Of a stretch of DNA of 64,000 nucleotides, positions 40,300-53,442 are shown piece by piece. The position numbers and the translations under genes were made by a program. Under the pieces are notes generated by a model, which worked only from the letters and a program-made list of their open reading frames with translations, made no database searches and was not told where the DNA came from. Source of the DNA: an uncultured SAR116 cluster alpha proteobacterium (GTDB taxonomy: Bacteria > Pseudomonadota > Alphaproteobacteria > Puniceispirillales > Marisalimonadaceae); NCBI GenBank assembly GCA_902537945.1, contig CACBDG010000005.1:48890-112889 (forward strand), in the 5' to 3' direction. The stretch's first letter is position 1. Each line of letters begins with the position of its first letter.

Positions 40300-41721
40300 T
40301 TAAACTATTTGTGGAACTGGCCTTTTAGTGGCTTCATTTTTAATTAAAATTGACTCCAAACTTTTTGCAATCTCAGATAAATCTGTATCTTTTCCAGCTG
40401 GCGCAATTAATTGAATTCCGAAGGGCATTTGTTGATGATCTAATCCACATGGCAATGCCCAAACACAAGGGATTGCCATTGTGGTTGCATAGCTAAGTGA
40501 TAACCACCTCATATAAGTTGGCATTTTCTCTCCATTAATTTCATCAACAAATAATTGTTCATGCGGATATGGAGAAACTGATGCAGCAGGACAAATCAGA
40601 AGATCATATTCATTAAAAAAATTACGAAAGTTTCTGTAAATTTTTGTTTGCATCACATGAGCCCATGATACATCTGAAAGAGAGTACTTTAATCCTCTTT
40701 CAACATTATCAATTACATTTGGCCCCAACAGATCTTTTGAATTATCAAATCTTTCTTTATGTGATGCAACATAGTTAAATCCTCGTATGACTTCAAAGCA
40801 ATTATGCACATCTAAAAAATCTGGTTCAGCTTGCTCTGACTTTTGAAAATTACTTTTAAAAGTACTTACCTTATCAAGAAAAATTGATTTAATCTCATTG
40901 TCTACTGGAGCACATCCAAGATCAGCCGAGTATGCCATTTTTATATTTGATAGGTCTGCTCCAATCAATTCTTGAGGCATTGAAATACTGTCAAAACTTG
41001 AGAACGGATCTATTCTATTTAAATTTGCTTGAGCTTGTAATAGTAAATAAGTGTCCGACACACTTCTGCCCATTGGGCCTTGAACTGAAAAAGGGTTCAA
41101 ACCTACAGCAGCTTCAGTTGCTGGCACCAAACCTGGAGAAGGTCTAAAACCATTAACACCACAAAACCCAGCAGGGGTCCTTAGGCTTCCTCCATAATCA
41201 CTACCATTAGCCAATGGCATCATGTTACAGGCTAAAGCTGCAGCGCTTCCACCAGAAGAACCTGCAGGAGTTTTTGTTAGATCAAATGGATTAGAAGTAG
41301 CACCATAAACAAAATTTTTTGTATTACCACCTGCACCAAATTCGGGTGTGTTTGTCTTACAAAAAATTATTGCACCTTCGCTTCTTATATCCTTGACTAT
41401 AGTGTCATCACTTTCAGGAATTCTATTTTCATAGATTTTAGACCCAGATGTTGAGCGAAGATTTTTAACAATATTTAAATCTTTTATACCAACGGGTAAA
41501 CCATGAAGTAAACCTAGTTCTGATCCAGACATCACATCATCTTCAGCTTTTTTTGCCTGTTTTAGAACATCTGCATTATTAATTGCTACAACTGCATTTA
41601 TAGAAGGGTTTAATTTTTCTATTTGCTCAATACAACTCTTTGTTAGCTCTAATGGTGAAAGTTTTTTGTTTCCAATTAACCTTCTTGCTTCAATAGCATC
41701 TAGATCACATGGTCTTGACAT
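40300..41721 (-). CDS. Amidase signature (AS) family hydrolase
   Basis: A 473-residue AS-family enzyme with the complete Ser-cisSer-Lys triad: Lys in VGIKDLN, the cis-Ser in AGSSGGSAA, and the nucleophile Ser in DYGGSLRTPAGFCG. Members hydrolyse amides or act as GatA; no gatB or gatC lies near, so a catabolic amidase is more likely. I chose ATG at 41721, which has AAGGAG 5 nt upstream; a start 30 nt earlier adds a non-family hydrophobic extension. It is divergent from irr and followed after 9 nt by the MBL-fold gene. A second AS amidase is encoded at 53443-54732. Confidence 0.92.
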   Translation of the reverse strand: MSRPCDLDAIEARRLIGNKKLSPLELTKSCIEQIEKLNPSINAVVAINNADVLKQAKKAEDDVMSGSELGLLHGLPVGIKDLNIVKNLRSTSGSKIYENRIPESDDTIVKDIRSEGAIIFCKTNTPEFGAGGNTKNFVYGATSNPFDLTKTPAGSSGGSAAALACNMMPLANGSDYGGSLRTPAGFCGVNGFRPSPGLVPATEAAVGLNPFSVQGPMGRSVSDTYLLLQAQANLNRIDPFSSFDSISMPQELIGADLSNIKMAYSADLGCAPVDNEIKSIFLDKVSTFKSNFQKSEQAEPDFLDVHNCFEVIRGFNYVASHKERFDNSKDLLGPNVIDNVERGLKYSLSDVSWAHVMQTKIYRNFRNFFNEYDLLICPAASVSPYPHEQLFVDEINGEKMPTYMRWLSLSYATTMAIPCVWALPCGLDHQQMPFGIQLIAPAGKDTDLSEIAKSLESILIKNEATKRPVPQIV

Positions 41722-41855
41722 ATTTTCTCCTTTTATTATGAAGAAGATCACATTTTATTTGACTTACGTAAAGCTTGAATGAACAAAAAGGTTCAATAAT
41801 ACAATAAATTAATTGTTTATTGAGAATTACTATCAATTAGTGTAATAATTATCTC

Positions 41856-42254
41856 ATGAATAATAAAGAAAAATTAAGGAAAGCTGGTCTAAGACCTACT
41901 AAACAGAGGATGATAATTGCAGACATCCTTTTAGATGGTATTGATAGACATTTTACTGCTGAAAATCTACAGAACGAAATAAATTCTTCGGGTAATTCAA
42001 TGTCTATAGCAACAATTTATAATTGCCTTAAAAAATTTAGAAATTGTGGTCTTATTAAACAGGTTGAATCTTCAAAAGACACCGCTATTTTTGATACAAA
42101 TATAAATCAGCATCATCATTTTTTAGACGAAGAAACAGGTGAATTAATTGACATTGAAAATGATGAAGTTAATTTACACAAGCTTCCAAAAATTCCTCAA
42201 GGTTATCTTAATAACGGTGTTGAGGTGTTAATAAAAATTAAGAAGCAAATTTGA
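41856..42254 (+). CDS. irr: Irr-type Fur family transcriptional regulator
   Basis: A 132-residue Fur-family protein with an N-terminal winged helix (GLRPTKQRMIIADILL, 11-26, and SIATIYNCLKKF, 50-61) and a dimerisation domain. FDTNINQHHHF (79-89) is the Irr hallmark, with the His86-88 cluster used in heme or metal sensing. It lacks the four C-terminal zinc cysteines of many Fur/PerR proteins. Irr controls heme and iron genes in Alphaproteobacteria. It lies 100 nt upstream of katG in the same direction, and an Irr-box-like palindrome precedes katG, so katG is a likely target. Confidence 0.85.
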   Translation: MNNKEKLRKAGLRPTKQRMIIADILLDGIDRHFTAENLQNEINSSGNSMSIATIYNCLKKFRNCGLIKQVESSKDTAIFDTNINQHHHFLDEETGELIDIENDEVNLHKLPKIPQGYLNNGVEVLIKIKKQI

Positions 42255-42263
42255 TTTTTTTAC

Positions 42264-42280
42264 TTTAAAATCGTTCTAAA
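42264..42280 (+). promoter_or_regulatory. Irr-box (ICE)-like palindrome upstream of katG
   Basis: TTTAAAATCGTTCTAAA is an inverted repeat with one mismatch and matches the recalled alphaproteobacterial Irr box, TTTAGAAnnnTTCTAAA, at 13 of 14 defined positions. It ends 4 nt before the -35 element of katG. The irr gene is directly upstream. Confidence 0.6.
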
Positions 42281-42284
42281 CTAC

Positions 42285-42313
42285 TTGACATAAATAAGCT
42301 CACTTCATATTTT
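42285..42313 (+). promoter_or_regulatory. Sigma-70-type promoter of katG
   Basis: TTGACA (42285-42290) and TATTTT (42308-42313) are separated by exactly 17 nt. The -35 is a perfect consensus and the -10 matches four of six. The katG ATG lies 42 nt after the -10, with AAGGA upstream. Confidence 0.65.
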
Positions 42314-42324
42314 CAATTATATAA

Positions 42325-44490
<2,166 letters not shown>

Positions 44491-44514
44491 TCTAATAGAT
44501 AATGATTTTTCAAG

Positions 44515-44548
44515 AAGGCGATTTAATCATGTTAAATCGCCTTTTTTT
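44515..44548 (+). terminator. Intrinsic terminator of katG
   Basis: AAGGCGATTTAA (44515-44526) pairs perfectly with TTAAATCGCCTT (44532-44543) around a 5-nt loop, and a T-run follows. It starts 25 nt after the katG stop and reaches the end of the convergent xerC. Confidence 0.9.
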
Positions 44549-45500
44549 ATGAGCGTGGATGTATTGCTTTATGTAATCTCAAAAGTTCTGTTTCGTTTAC
44601 ATCTGTATACCTTTGAGTGGTTGAAAGGCTGGAATGGCCAAGCAATTGTTGTATAGCCCTTAAATCTGCGCCACCAGATAATAAATGAGTAGCGAATGCA
44701 TGCCGTAAAGCATGAGGAGTAGTATGGGATGGTAAGCCCAATTCATATCTAAGATTTTCTACTCTTCTTTGAATAATTCTTGGAGATAATTCTCCTCCTC
44801 GTTTTCCCAAAAAAAGCGGCTCATCCCCGTTAGTATCAAATGGACAATGATCTATATATTCTCTAACTCCTTCACAAATAATTGGTAAAAGAGGAACATC
44901 TCGATATTTGTTACCTTTACCTTTTACTCTTAACCACTCCCCATTAGGTGCGTCTTTTCTTTTTAAGGATAATGCCTCGCTTATTCTTAAACCTGAGCCA
45001 TACAATAGAAGTAAAACTGCCCTGTCACGGAGATTAATCCAGTGATCAAATTCATTATTCATAATTGCTTCTAAAGCCTGTGCCACTAGAGTTGACTCTA
45101 TAGACTTTGGAAATGATCTTTTAAGTTTTGGACTTTTAAAAATAGACATGTCGAGTGAAGTAATAATTTTATCTTTTATAAGGAATTTGTAAAAATTTTT
45201 TAAACTTGATACTTTTCTAGCTAATGTTGGTCTAGATAATTGTCTTTCAGATAAAACTGACAAAAATTCTCTAAAAACATATTTATCTGGTGATAAGAAT
45301 TCATAATTTTTGTCATTACAAAAATTTGAAAATTCTAACACATCTCTTTTGTAAGCGTCTAAGGTATGTTCCCCATAACCACGAATTGTTTCTAGATATT
45401 TGATCCAGTACAAAATTGTATCATTTTCATTTTTAGAAATACTATTTTTATTCAATTTTTCCACATTTATTACAAAATTGATTGTCCTGTTTTTTTCCAA
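44547..45500 (-). CDS. xerC: Tyrosine recombinase XerC
   Basis: A 317-residue tyrosine recombinase. The N-terminal SAM-like domain spans about 25-115. The catalytic residues are all present: Arg172 (SGLRISE), a Lys in the GKGNKYR hairpin, His263 and Arg266 ([10 protein letters not shown]), His289 ([10 protein letters not shown]) and the nucleophile Tyr298. With XerD it resolves chromosome dimers at dif. The setting with fsa and priA is the normal chromosomal xerC locus of Alphaproteobacteria, so it is not a mobile-element integrase. The start overlaps the fsa gene by 31 nt; a GTG 36 nt further in is an alternative. Confidence 0.9.
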   Translation of the reverse strand: MEKNRTINFVINVEKLNKNSISKNENDTILYWIKYLETIRGYGEHTLDAYKRDVLEFSNFCNDKNYEFLSPDKYVFREFLSVLSERQLSRPTLARKVSSLKNFYKFLIKDKIITSLDMSIFKSPKLKRSFPKSIESTLVAQALEAIMNNEFDHWINLRDRAVLLLLYGSGLRISEALSLKRKDAPNGEWLRVKGKGNKYRDVPLLPIICEGVREYIDHCPFDTNGDEPLFLGKRGGELSPRIIQRRVENLRYELGLPSHTTPHALRHAFATHLLSGGADLRAIQQLLGHSSLSTTQRYTDVNETELLRLHKAIHPRS

Positions 45501-46123
45501 TCGGATAGAAAATCTGATAAGCCTTTATCAGTTAAAGGATGGTTATACATAGATTTTAAAAATTTTGGTGGTACTGTAGCAACATCTGCACCTAACTTTG
45601 CAGTATCTACAATGTCTTGAACACTTCTTATTGAGGCCGCAAGAACTTTAGTATCAAATCCGTGAATATCGTAGATCTCAGTAATTTCAGAGATTAAATT
45701 CATGCCATCTGCACCAATATCATCTAATCTACCTATAAAAGGAGATATAAAAGTTGCGCCTGCTTTTGCTGCTAATAGGGCTTGAGCCGAACTGAAACAT
45801 AAGGTGACATTAACCATGATACCATCGTCAGAAAATGCTTTGCAAGCTCTTAAGCCATCAAATGTTAAAGGAACTTTAATTGCAACATTTTGAGCAATTG
45901 AAGAGAGTTTTTTACCTTCTAAAATCATATTATCAAAATCTTTTGCGGTGACTTCTGCGCTTACTGGTCCTGACACTTCATTGCAAATTTCTTCAATAGT
46001 ATTAATTATATTTCTTCCAGATTTAGCTATTAAAGAGGGGTTAGTAGTAACACCATCAATTAATCCTGTAATATTTAACGATTTAATTTCTTCAATTTCA
46101 GCAGTGTCTATAAATAATTGCAT
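45470..46123 (-). CDS. fsa: Fructose-6-phosphate aldolase/transaldolase-like (TalC/Fsa family)
   Basis: A 217-residue small transaldolase-family TIM barrel. The Schiff-base lysine is Lys83 in NVAIKVPLT, preceded by [12 protein letters not shown] (21-32) and followed by [20 protein letters not shown] and [13 protein letters not shown]. The length fits the short FSA/TalC group rather than full transaldolase. It may serve as transaldolase in a reduced pentose-phosphate pathway. It lies between xerC and priA, the conserved alphaproteobacterial order. Divergent from priA across a 115-nt A+T-rich spacer that should hold both promoters. Confidence 0.92.
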   Translation of the reverse strand: MQLFIDTAEIEEIKSLNITGLIDGVTTNPSLIAKSGRNIINTIEEICNEVSGPVSAEVTAKDFDNMILEGKKLSSIAQNVAIKVPLTFDGLRACKAFSDDGIMVNVTLCFSSAQALLAAKAGATFISPFIGRLDDIGADGMNLISEITEIYDIHGFDTKVLAASIRSVQDIVDTAKLGADVATVPPKFLKSMYNHPLTDKGLSDFLSDWKKTGQSIL

Positions 46124-46238
46124 CTCGTATCCTTTTAACTTTTTTGAAGTTTAAACATTTCATTAATCATAATTTATAATACACTATTTTAAAATTATAA
46201 CTATATTTAGCTTTAAACTTATTTCATAAAGATAGTAA

Positions 46239-48473
46239 ATGAAAAATGTAAATTCAAAAGAAGTGTCTGTCTTAGTTAGTGGGCCTTTCAACGAACCATT
46301 TGACTACGTATTAGAAGATAAAAATACCAATTTTAGTGTTGGTCAAATCGTTTTAGTTCCCTTTGGAAAAAGAAAAATAGTCGGTATAATTATTGGGGAC
46401 GGTACTAAAACTATACCTAAAAAAAAATTGAAAACAGTTCTACAAGTTTATGATCTTAAACCAATACCAAAACCTTCAATTGAATTAATGAGTTTTGTAG
46501 CTAGTTGGTACTGTGTCTTAAAAGGTCTGGTATTAAAGATGATATTATCTCCAATAGAGGCTATTACTTCTCCAGATTTTGAAAAAGTATACAAAAGTAA
46601 TTTTTATAATGAAAATGAAATAAAAGAAATTAAAGAGATACAAATTACCAAAAAACGGAAGTTAGTTTTAGATTTTTTATTAAATTTAGATAAGGGAAAA
46701 TCACAAAGTGATATAATTAAATATATAGGTGTTTCAAAAGCAATTTTGAAGGACATGGCCAAAAAAAACCTTATACAAGAAAAGAAAGTCTCCAAAACAC
46801 TTAATTTAGATTCTCATTTTTTACAAAACTATAAAGATAATAAAAAAAATTATGACTTTTTGAATTTAGAACAAAAATTTGCGGTAGACATGATCAATGA
46901 TTCAATTATTAAGAAAAAATCAGATTGTTTCTTGCTTGATGGCGTTCCAGGTTCTGGTAAAACTGAAACTTACTTCGAAACAGTTCGAACATGTTTAGAA
47001 CAAGGCAAGCAAACATTAATTTTACTCCCAGAAATAGTTTTGACGCCAGATTGGGAAAAAAGATTTTTTCAGAAATTCTCTTTTTCTCCATTAGTTTGGA
47101 ATTCTGAAATAACAAAGAAAAAAAAGAAAAAAACTTGGTTGTCTGCATTAAACGGTACAGCTGGAGTTATTGTAGGAGCAAGATCAGCGCTAATGATTCC
47201 TATTTCAAATTTAGGTTTAATTATCGTTGATGAAGAACATGAGCAAGCTTATAAACAAGAAGAAAATGTCAGGTATAATGCTAGAGATATGGCTATTTAC
47301 AGGTCTACAAGATCTTCAGCTCCAATAGTTTTAGCCTCTGCAACCCCATCATTAGAAACATTTTACAATGCAAAAAGTGGTAAATATATTCATCTGACTT
47401 TGCCAAAAAGAGCAACGGGGGCAACTTTACCTAATATTAAACTAATTGATTTAACTGTCCACCCACCAGGTAAAGGAAAATGGCTATCTCCCTTACTTGT
47501 GAGTGAAATTGAAAGTAAACTAAATAATAAAGAACAAAGTTTATTATTTTTAAATAGAAGAGGTTATGCGCCCTTATCAATTTGCAATTCATGTGGAGAT
47601 AAAATTAAGTGTGTTAATTGTGACACCTGGTTAGTTGAGCATAGATCTAAAAATATATTAGTTTGTCACCATTGTGGATATTCAAGAACGTTTGAAAATG
47701 TTTGTAAGAAGTGTGGTGTTGAAGGTCAAATCAAAGCTTGTGGTCCTGGAGTTGAGCGAATCGAAGAAGAAATTAAAGAAATTTTTCCTAAGGCAAGATT
47801 AATAGTATTGTCGAGTGATACTATGAATAATCATAAAATACTGAATGATACAGTTGAAAAAATAAAAAATAACAAAGTAGATATTGTTATAGGAACACAA
47901 ATGATCGCTAAAGGGCATGATTTTCCAAATTTAAAATTAGTTGGTATTGTTGATAGCGATGTTGGTTTGTCTGGGGGTGATTTGAGAGCATCAGAAAGAA
48001 CTTTTCAAGTTTTACAACAAGTATCAGGAAGATCTGGTAGACATTCAAAAAAAGAAGAAGATAAGGGTATTGTTATGATTCAGACTCATGATAGTAAAAA
48101 CCCAATAATTAATGCTATTTCCAAAAACAATCGAAATGAGTTTTTTGATAAAGAGTTAATGTCAAGACAAAATGCTCATATGCCGCCATTTGGTAGGTTA
48201 GCGTCTATTATATTATCATCAAGATTAGAAAGAAAATTAGAAACTTTTTCATCAGAACTTTTGAAATCGGCTCCATTATTTAAAAATGTTAAGATTTTTG
48301 GGCCTGCTCCAGCGCCAATATATTTTTTGAGAGGCAGATTTAGAAGAAGGTTTTTAATAAAGTCTGATAAAAATGTGAACATTCAAGATGTAATTTTGAA
48401 TTGGACAAGAAAAATCAATATACCAAACCATATTAAATTAACCATAGATATTGACCCATTTTCTTTTATGTAA
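46239..48473 (+). CDS. priA: Primosomal protein N', replication restart helicase PriA
   Basis: A 744-residue superfamily 2 helicase. The N-terminal DNA-binding domain begins with VSVLVSGPFNEPFDYVLE, then Walker A GVPGSGKTETY (about 234-244), the DEEH Walker B (about 332) and RYNARDMA. Eight zinc-binding cysteines sit between CNSCGDKIKC and VCKKCG (about 449-491), and the helicase motifs GTQMIAKGHDFPNL and QQVSGRSGR follow. It reloads the replisome at stalled forks. Length and motif order match the family. It is upstream of the atp operon by 94 nt, a common alphaproteobacterial neighbour. Confidence 0.97.
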   Translation: MKNVNSKEVSVLVSGPFNEPFDYVLEDKNTNFSVGQIVLVPFGKRKIVGIIIGDGTKTIPKKKLKTVLQVYDLKPIPKPSIELMSFVASWYCVLKGLVLKMILSPIEAITSPDFEKVYKSNFYNENEIKEIKEIQITKKRKLVLDFLLNLDKGKSQSDIIKYIGVSKAILKDMAKKNLIQEKKVSKTLNLDSHFLQNYKDNKKNYDFLNLEQKFAVDMINDSIIKKKSDCFLLDGVPGSGKTETYFETVRTCLEQGKQTLILLPEIVLTPDWEKRFFQKFSFSPLVWNSEITKKKKKKTWLSALNGTAGVIVGARSALMIPISNLGLIIVDEEHEQAYKQEENVRYNARDMAIYRSTRSSAPIVLASATPSLETFYNAKSGKYIHLTLPKRATGATLPNIKLIDLTVHPPGKGKWLSPLLVSEIESKLNNKEQSLLFLNRRGYAPLSICNSCGDKIKCVNCDTWLVEHRSKNILVCHHCGYSRTFENVCKKCGVEGQIKACGPGVERIEEEIKEIFPKARLIVLSSDTMNNHKILNDTVEKIKNNKVDIVIGTQMIAKGHDFPNLKLVGIVDSDVGLSGGDLRASERTFQVLQQVSGRSGRHSKKEEDKGIVMIQTHDSKNPIINAISKNNRNEFFDKELMSRQNAHMPPFGRLASIILSSRLERKLETFSSELLKSAPLFKNVKIFGPAPAPIYFLRGRFRRRFLIKSDKNVNIQDVILNWTRKINIPNHIKLTIDIDPFSFM

Positions 48474-48567
48474 AATTAATTAAATTAGATGCCCTTGTTA
48501 CTTGCAATGATATTAATGCTGTGGTAGCAATCCTTATTATTTTATTTACTTATAAGGAAATTTAAAG

Positions 48568-49119
48568 ATGAGCGTTTCATCTGGTTTGTCAGGTAGATAT
48601 GCTAAAGCTATATATGAACTAGCTGAAGAAAAAAAGATTTTAACCGAAATAGTTGATGACTTTATGAAACTCAAAAAGTTGCTCGACGAAAATGTCTCTT
48701 TGTCAAATTTAATTAATTCACCTGCTATATCTAAATCTGATAAACAAAATTCAATACTTAAAATTTTAAATAAAGCTAAAGCCCAAAAGTTAACTACTAA
48801 ATTTATTGGAACTTTAGCAAATAATGGAAGATTAATATTAATCAATGAAGTAATAGATAATTTTTTATCAGAAGTATCTAGAATTAATGGCGAGGTTAAA
48901 GCTGAGGTCACTTCATCATTTGCACTTGACCAGAATCAACAAAAAAAAGTTGTATCAGCAATTTCTGAATCTACAGGCATAAAGAAAATAATTTTATCAA
49001 CAAGCGTTGATGAAAGTTTAATTGGAGGCCTTATTGTTAAAATAGGTTCAAAAATGATAGATAACTCACTAAAAACTAAATTAAATAGACTTGAAATAGC
49101 TATGAGAGGTACAAACTAA
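48568..49119 (+). CDS. atpH: ATP synthase F1 subunit delta
   Basis: A 183-residue delta subunit that links the F1 catalytic head to the peripheral stalk. It begins [19 protein letters not shown], the usual N-terminal helix of OSCP/delta, and ends with [26 protein letters not shown], the conserved C-terminal motif. It is first in atpH-A-G-D-C and its stop overlaps the atpA start by 1 nt. GGA lies 11 nt before the ATG. The F0 genes (a, c, b) are not in the window, so F1 and F0 operons are separate, as is normal for Alphaproteobacteria. Confidence 0.96.
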   Translation: MSVSSGLSGRYAKAIYELAEEKKILTEIVDDFMKLKKLLDENVSLSNLINSPAISKSDKQNSILKILNKAKAQKLTTKFIGTLANNGRLILINEVIDNFLSEVSRINGEVKAEVTSSFALDQNQQKKVVSAISESTGIKKIILSTSVDESLIGGLIVKIGSKMIDNSLKTKLNRLEIAMRGTN

Positions 49120-50654
49120 TGGATATTCGTGCAGCAGAAATATCAACAATATTAAAAGATCAGATCGAAAATTTTGGCGCTGATGCGGAAGTTACTGAAG
49201 TAGGTAAAGTTTTATCAGTAGGTGACGGAATTGCGCGTGTTTACGGTCTCGATCAGATCCAAGCGGGAGAAATGGTAGAATTTCCTGGTGGTATTGCTGG
49301 TATGGCTTTGAACTTAGAAAGAGATAATGTCGGTGTAGTTATATTTGGCAGCGATAAAACAATTAGAGAAGGCGATGTTGTAAAAAGAACAGGTTCTATT
49401 GTTGATGTTCCTATAGGTAAAGGCCTCTTAGGTAGAGTTGTTGATGCACTTGGTAACCCTATTGATGGTAAAGGTGCTCTTAAAAACGTAAAAAGATCAA
49501 GAGTTGAGACTAAAGCTCCAGGTATTATGCCAAGAGAATCTGTTAGTGAACCTATGCAAACTGGATTAAAGGCAATTGATTCGCTTATTCCTGTCGGAAG
49601 AGGGCAAAGAGAGCTTATTATTGGAGACAGGCAAACAGGTAAAACAGCTATTGCAATAGATACCTTTCTAAATCAAAAGAATACTAATGATAAAGCTGGT
49701 AAAGATGATACTAAAAAATTGTTTTGTATTTATGTAGCAGTTGGTCAAAAAAGATCTACAGTAGCGCAAATTGTTAAAACTTTGGAAGAAAGAGGGGCGT
49801 TGGAATATTCGATTGTTGTAGCAGCTACTGCATCTGATCCAGCTCCTATGCAATTTCTTGCACCTTATTCTGCAGCTGCTATGGGAGAATTTTTCAGAGA
49901 TAATGGAATGCACGCAGTTGTTGTTTATGATGATTTATCAAAACAAGCAGTTGCCTACAGACAAATGTCTCTCCTTCTTAGGAGGCCTCCAGGAAGAGAA
50001 GCCTATCCTGGTGACGTATTTTATCTACACTCTCGCTTGCTTGAAAGAGCTGCAAAATTAAACGGAGATAATGGATCTGGATCTCTTACAGCCCTTCCAA
50101 TAATTGAAACACAAGGTGGTGATGTTTCTGCATTTATTCCAACTAATGTTATTTCAATTACAGATGGTCAAATCTTTCTAGAAACTGAACTTTTTTATAA
50201 AGGCATTAGGCCAGCTGTTAATGTAGGTTTATCGGTTTCCAGGGTTGGATCTGCCGCTCAGATTAAAGCCATGAAACAAGTTGCTGGCACTATCAAGTTA
50301 GACCTAGCACAATATCGAGAAATGGCTGCTTTTGCACAATTTGCATCTGATATGGATGCCTCAACAAGACAACTTTTATCAAGAGGAGAGAGGTTAACCG
50401 AATTACTTAAGCAACCTCAATATTCTCCAATGGATGTTGAAGAACAGGTAGCTGTTATTTTTGCTGGAGTGAAAGGATATTTAGATCAAATTCCAACCCA
50501 AAAAATTGGTGAGTTCGAACAGTCATTTATCCAAACACTAAATGCCAAGGGCTCTAGTATTTTAGAAAAAATAAGAAAAGATAAATCTATTTCTGATGAT
50601 ACTGAAAAAGCTCTTAAGGACACACTAGACGAATTAGTGAAGAATTTTTCTTAG
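49119..50654 (+). CDS. atpA: ATP synthase F1 subunit alpha
   Basis: A 511-residue alpha subunit. The nucleotide-binding P-loop GDRQTGKT is at about 169-176, the DELSEED-region equivalent and the ATPase alpha/beta signature [17 protein letters not shown] (about 362-378) are intact. It forms the non-catalytic sites of the alpha3-beta3 ring. Full length, no unusual insertions. The start codon overlaps the atpH stop, so translation is coupled. Confidence 0.98.
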   Translation: MDIRAAEISTILKDQIENFGADAEVTEVGKVLSVGDGIARVYGLDQIQAGEMVEFPGGIAGMALNLERDNVGVVIFGSDKTIREGDVVKRTGSIVDVPIGKGLLGRVVDALGNPIDGKGALKNVKRSRVETKAPGIMPRESVSEPMQTGLKAIDSLIPVGRGQRELIIGDRQTGKTAIAIDTFLNQKNTNDKAGKDDTKKLFCIYVAVGQKRSTVAQIVKTLEERGALEYSIVVAATASDPAPMQFLAPYSAAAMGEFFRDNGMHAVVVYDDLSKQAVAYRQMSLLLRRPPGREAYPGDVFYLHSRLLERAAKLNGDNGSGSLTALPIIETQGGDVSAFIPTNVISITDGQIFLETELFYKGIRPAVNVGLSVSRVGSAAQIKAMKQVAGTIKLDLAQYREMAAFAQFASDMDASTRQLLSRGERLTELLKQPQYSPMDVEEQVAVIFAGVKGYLDQIPTQKIGEFEQSFIQTLNAKGSSILEKIRKDKSISDDTEKALKDTLDELVKNFS

Positions 50655-50682
50655 ATAATTTGAATAAGTAAGGATTAGGTTT

Positions 50683-51555
50683 ATGCCTTCTTTAAAAGAT
50701 CTTAAAAATAGAATTGGTTCGGTCAAGTCAACACAAAAAATCACATCAGCAATGAAGATGGTTGCTGCTGCTAAATTACGTAAGGCTCAAGAGCAAGCAT
50801 TAGCCTCGAGACCATACACTTCTCTTATGGACATTGTTGTATCCAAAATTTCTTCTAAAGCGGTTGGAAACTCTATAGATCTACTAAGTGGTAAGGAAGA
50901 AATTAAAACTCATTTATTAGTTGTTTTTTCTGCAGATAGAGGATTATGCGGTGGTTTTAATGGATCAATTACAAGAACAGTTAGGTCTGAAATTAAAAAA
51001 CTAAAAGATGATAGTATAAATGTTAAGTTACTTATGGTTGGAAAAAAATCTGCTGATGCACTCAACAGAGAATTTGGTGACTTGTTTGTTGAAAAAATAG
51101 ATGGGAATTCAGCAAAACCCAATTATACAGATGCCGAAGTTTTAGCAAAAAAAATAATTGATATGTTTGAAAATAATGAATTTGGTGTATGCAGAGTAAT
51201 ATTTAATAAATTTGTTTCTGCAATTACCCAAGAAGTGACTTTTAAATCCCTTATCCCAGTAGAAGTTAAAAATTATGAGATAGATGAAAATGATTCTAGT
51301 TCAATATACGAATTTGAACCAAGTGAAGAAGAAATATTAAATGATTTGTTACCTCGTAATTTAGCTACACAATTGTATAGTTCTCAAATCGAAAGTACAG
51401 CAAGTGAATTAGCAGCTAGAATGACTGCAATGGATAATGCTACTAGGAATGCTGGGGAGATGATAGATAATTTAACTCTACAGTATAATAGAACAAGACA
51501 AGCTGTTATCACAAAAGAATTAATTGAAATTATATCAGGTGCAGAAGCCTTATAA
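50683..51555 (+). CDS. atpG: ATP synthase F1 subunit gamma
   Basis: A 290-residue central-stalk subunit. N-terminal LKNRIGSVKSTQKITSAMKMVAAAKLRKAQ forms the first coiled-coil helix, DRGLCGGFN is the Rossmann-like domain marker, and the C-terminal helix carries MTAMDNATRNAGEMID and YNRTRQAVITKELIEI. It rotates within the alpha-beta ring. It follows atpA after 28 nt and precedes atpD by 20 nt. Confidence 0.97.
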   Translation: MPSLKDLKNRIGSVKSTQKITSAMKMVAAAKLRKAQEQALASRPYTSLMDIVVSKISSKAVGNSIDLLSGKEEIKTHLLVVFSADRGLCGGFNGSITRTVRSEIKKLKDDSINVKLLMVGKKSADALNREFGDLFVEKIDGNSAKPNYTDAEVLAKKIIDMFENNEFGVCRVIFNKFVSAITQEVTFKSLIPVEVKNYEIDENDSSSIYEFEPSEEEILNDLLPRNLATQLYSSQIESTASELAARMTAMDNATRNAGEMIDNLTLQYNRTRQAVITKELIEIISGAEAL

Positions 51556-51560
51556 TATAA

Positions 51561-53012
<1,452 letters not shown>

Positions 53013-53042
53013 TCTTTTGAACATTTTTTAGATGAGGTAAGA

Positions 53043-53441
53043 ATGGCAGAAACAACTAATTTAGAGGTAGTAACCCCTTCAGCTATAATAGTGTCTGAAC
53101 CTGTTGAAATGGTTGTAATCCCAGGATCAGATGGACAAATTGGTGCCCTTCCAAGACATTCTAAAGTTATATCTACTCTGGACAGAGGTTTAGTTGATAT
53201 TTTTAATGATAATAAAATTTCATCGCAGATAATGATAGATGGTGGAATAGCTGAAATAAATGAAACTACAGTTACAATATTAGCAGAAAGAGCTGAAAAG
53301 ATTGATAAAGCAAACAAACAAGTCCTTGAGGAAAAACTTCTAGCATTTCAGTCTCAAGAAAATCATAACGATCAAAATATTGCAGATCTTGCGGTTAAAA
53401 ACTCGTCTTTTATAAAGGCTGTTTTAGACAAAATAGGTTAA
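53043..53441 (+). CDS. atpC: ATP synthase F1 subunit epsilon
   Basis: A 132-residue epsilon subunit. The N-terminal beta-sandwich contains VVIPGSDGQIGALPRHSKVISTL and SSQIMIDGGIAEINETTVTILAERAE, the family core. The C-terminal helical arm is short, which may limit epsilon inhibition. It is the last gene of the operon and ends 1 nt before the stop of the convergent amidase gene. No intrinsic terminator is seen between them. Confidence 0.95.
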   Translation: MAETTNLEVVTPSAIIVSEPVEMVVIPGSDGQIGALPRHSKVISTLDRGLVDIFNDNKISSQIMIDGGIAEINETTVTILAERAEKIDKANKQVLEEKLLAFQSQENHNDQNIADLAVKNSSFIKAVLDKIG

Positions 53442-53442
53442 T

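Noticed and set aside
44547..45500. Tyrosine recombinase as evidence of an integrated element
   Set aside because: Flanking fsa and priA are the normal xerC neighbours and there are no att repeats or phage genes.
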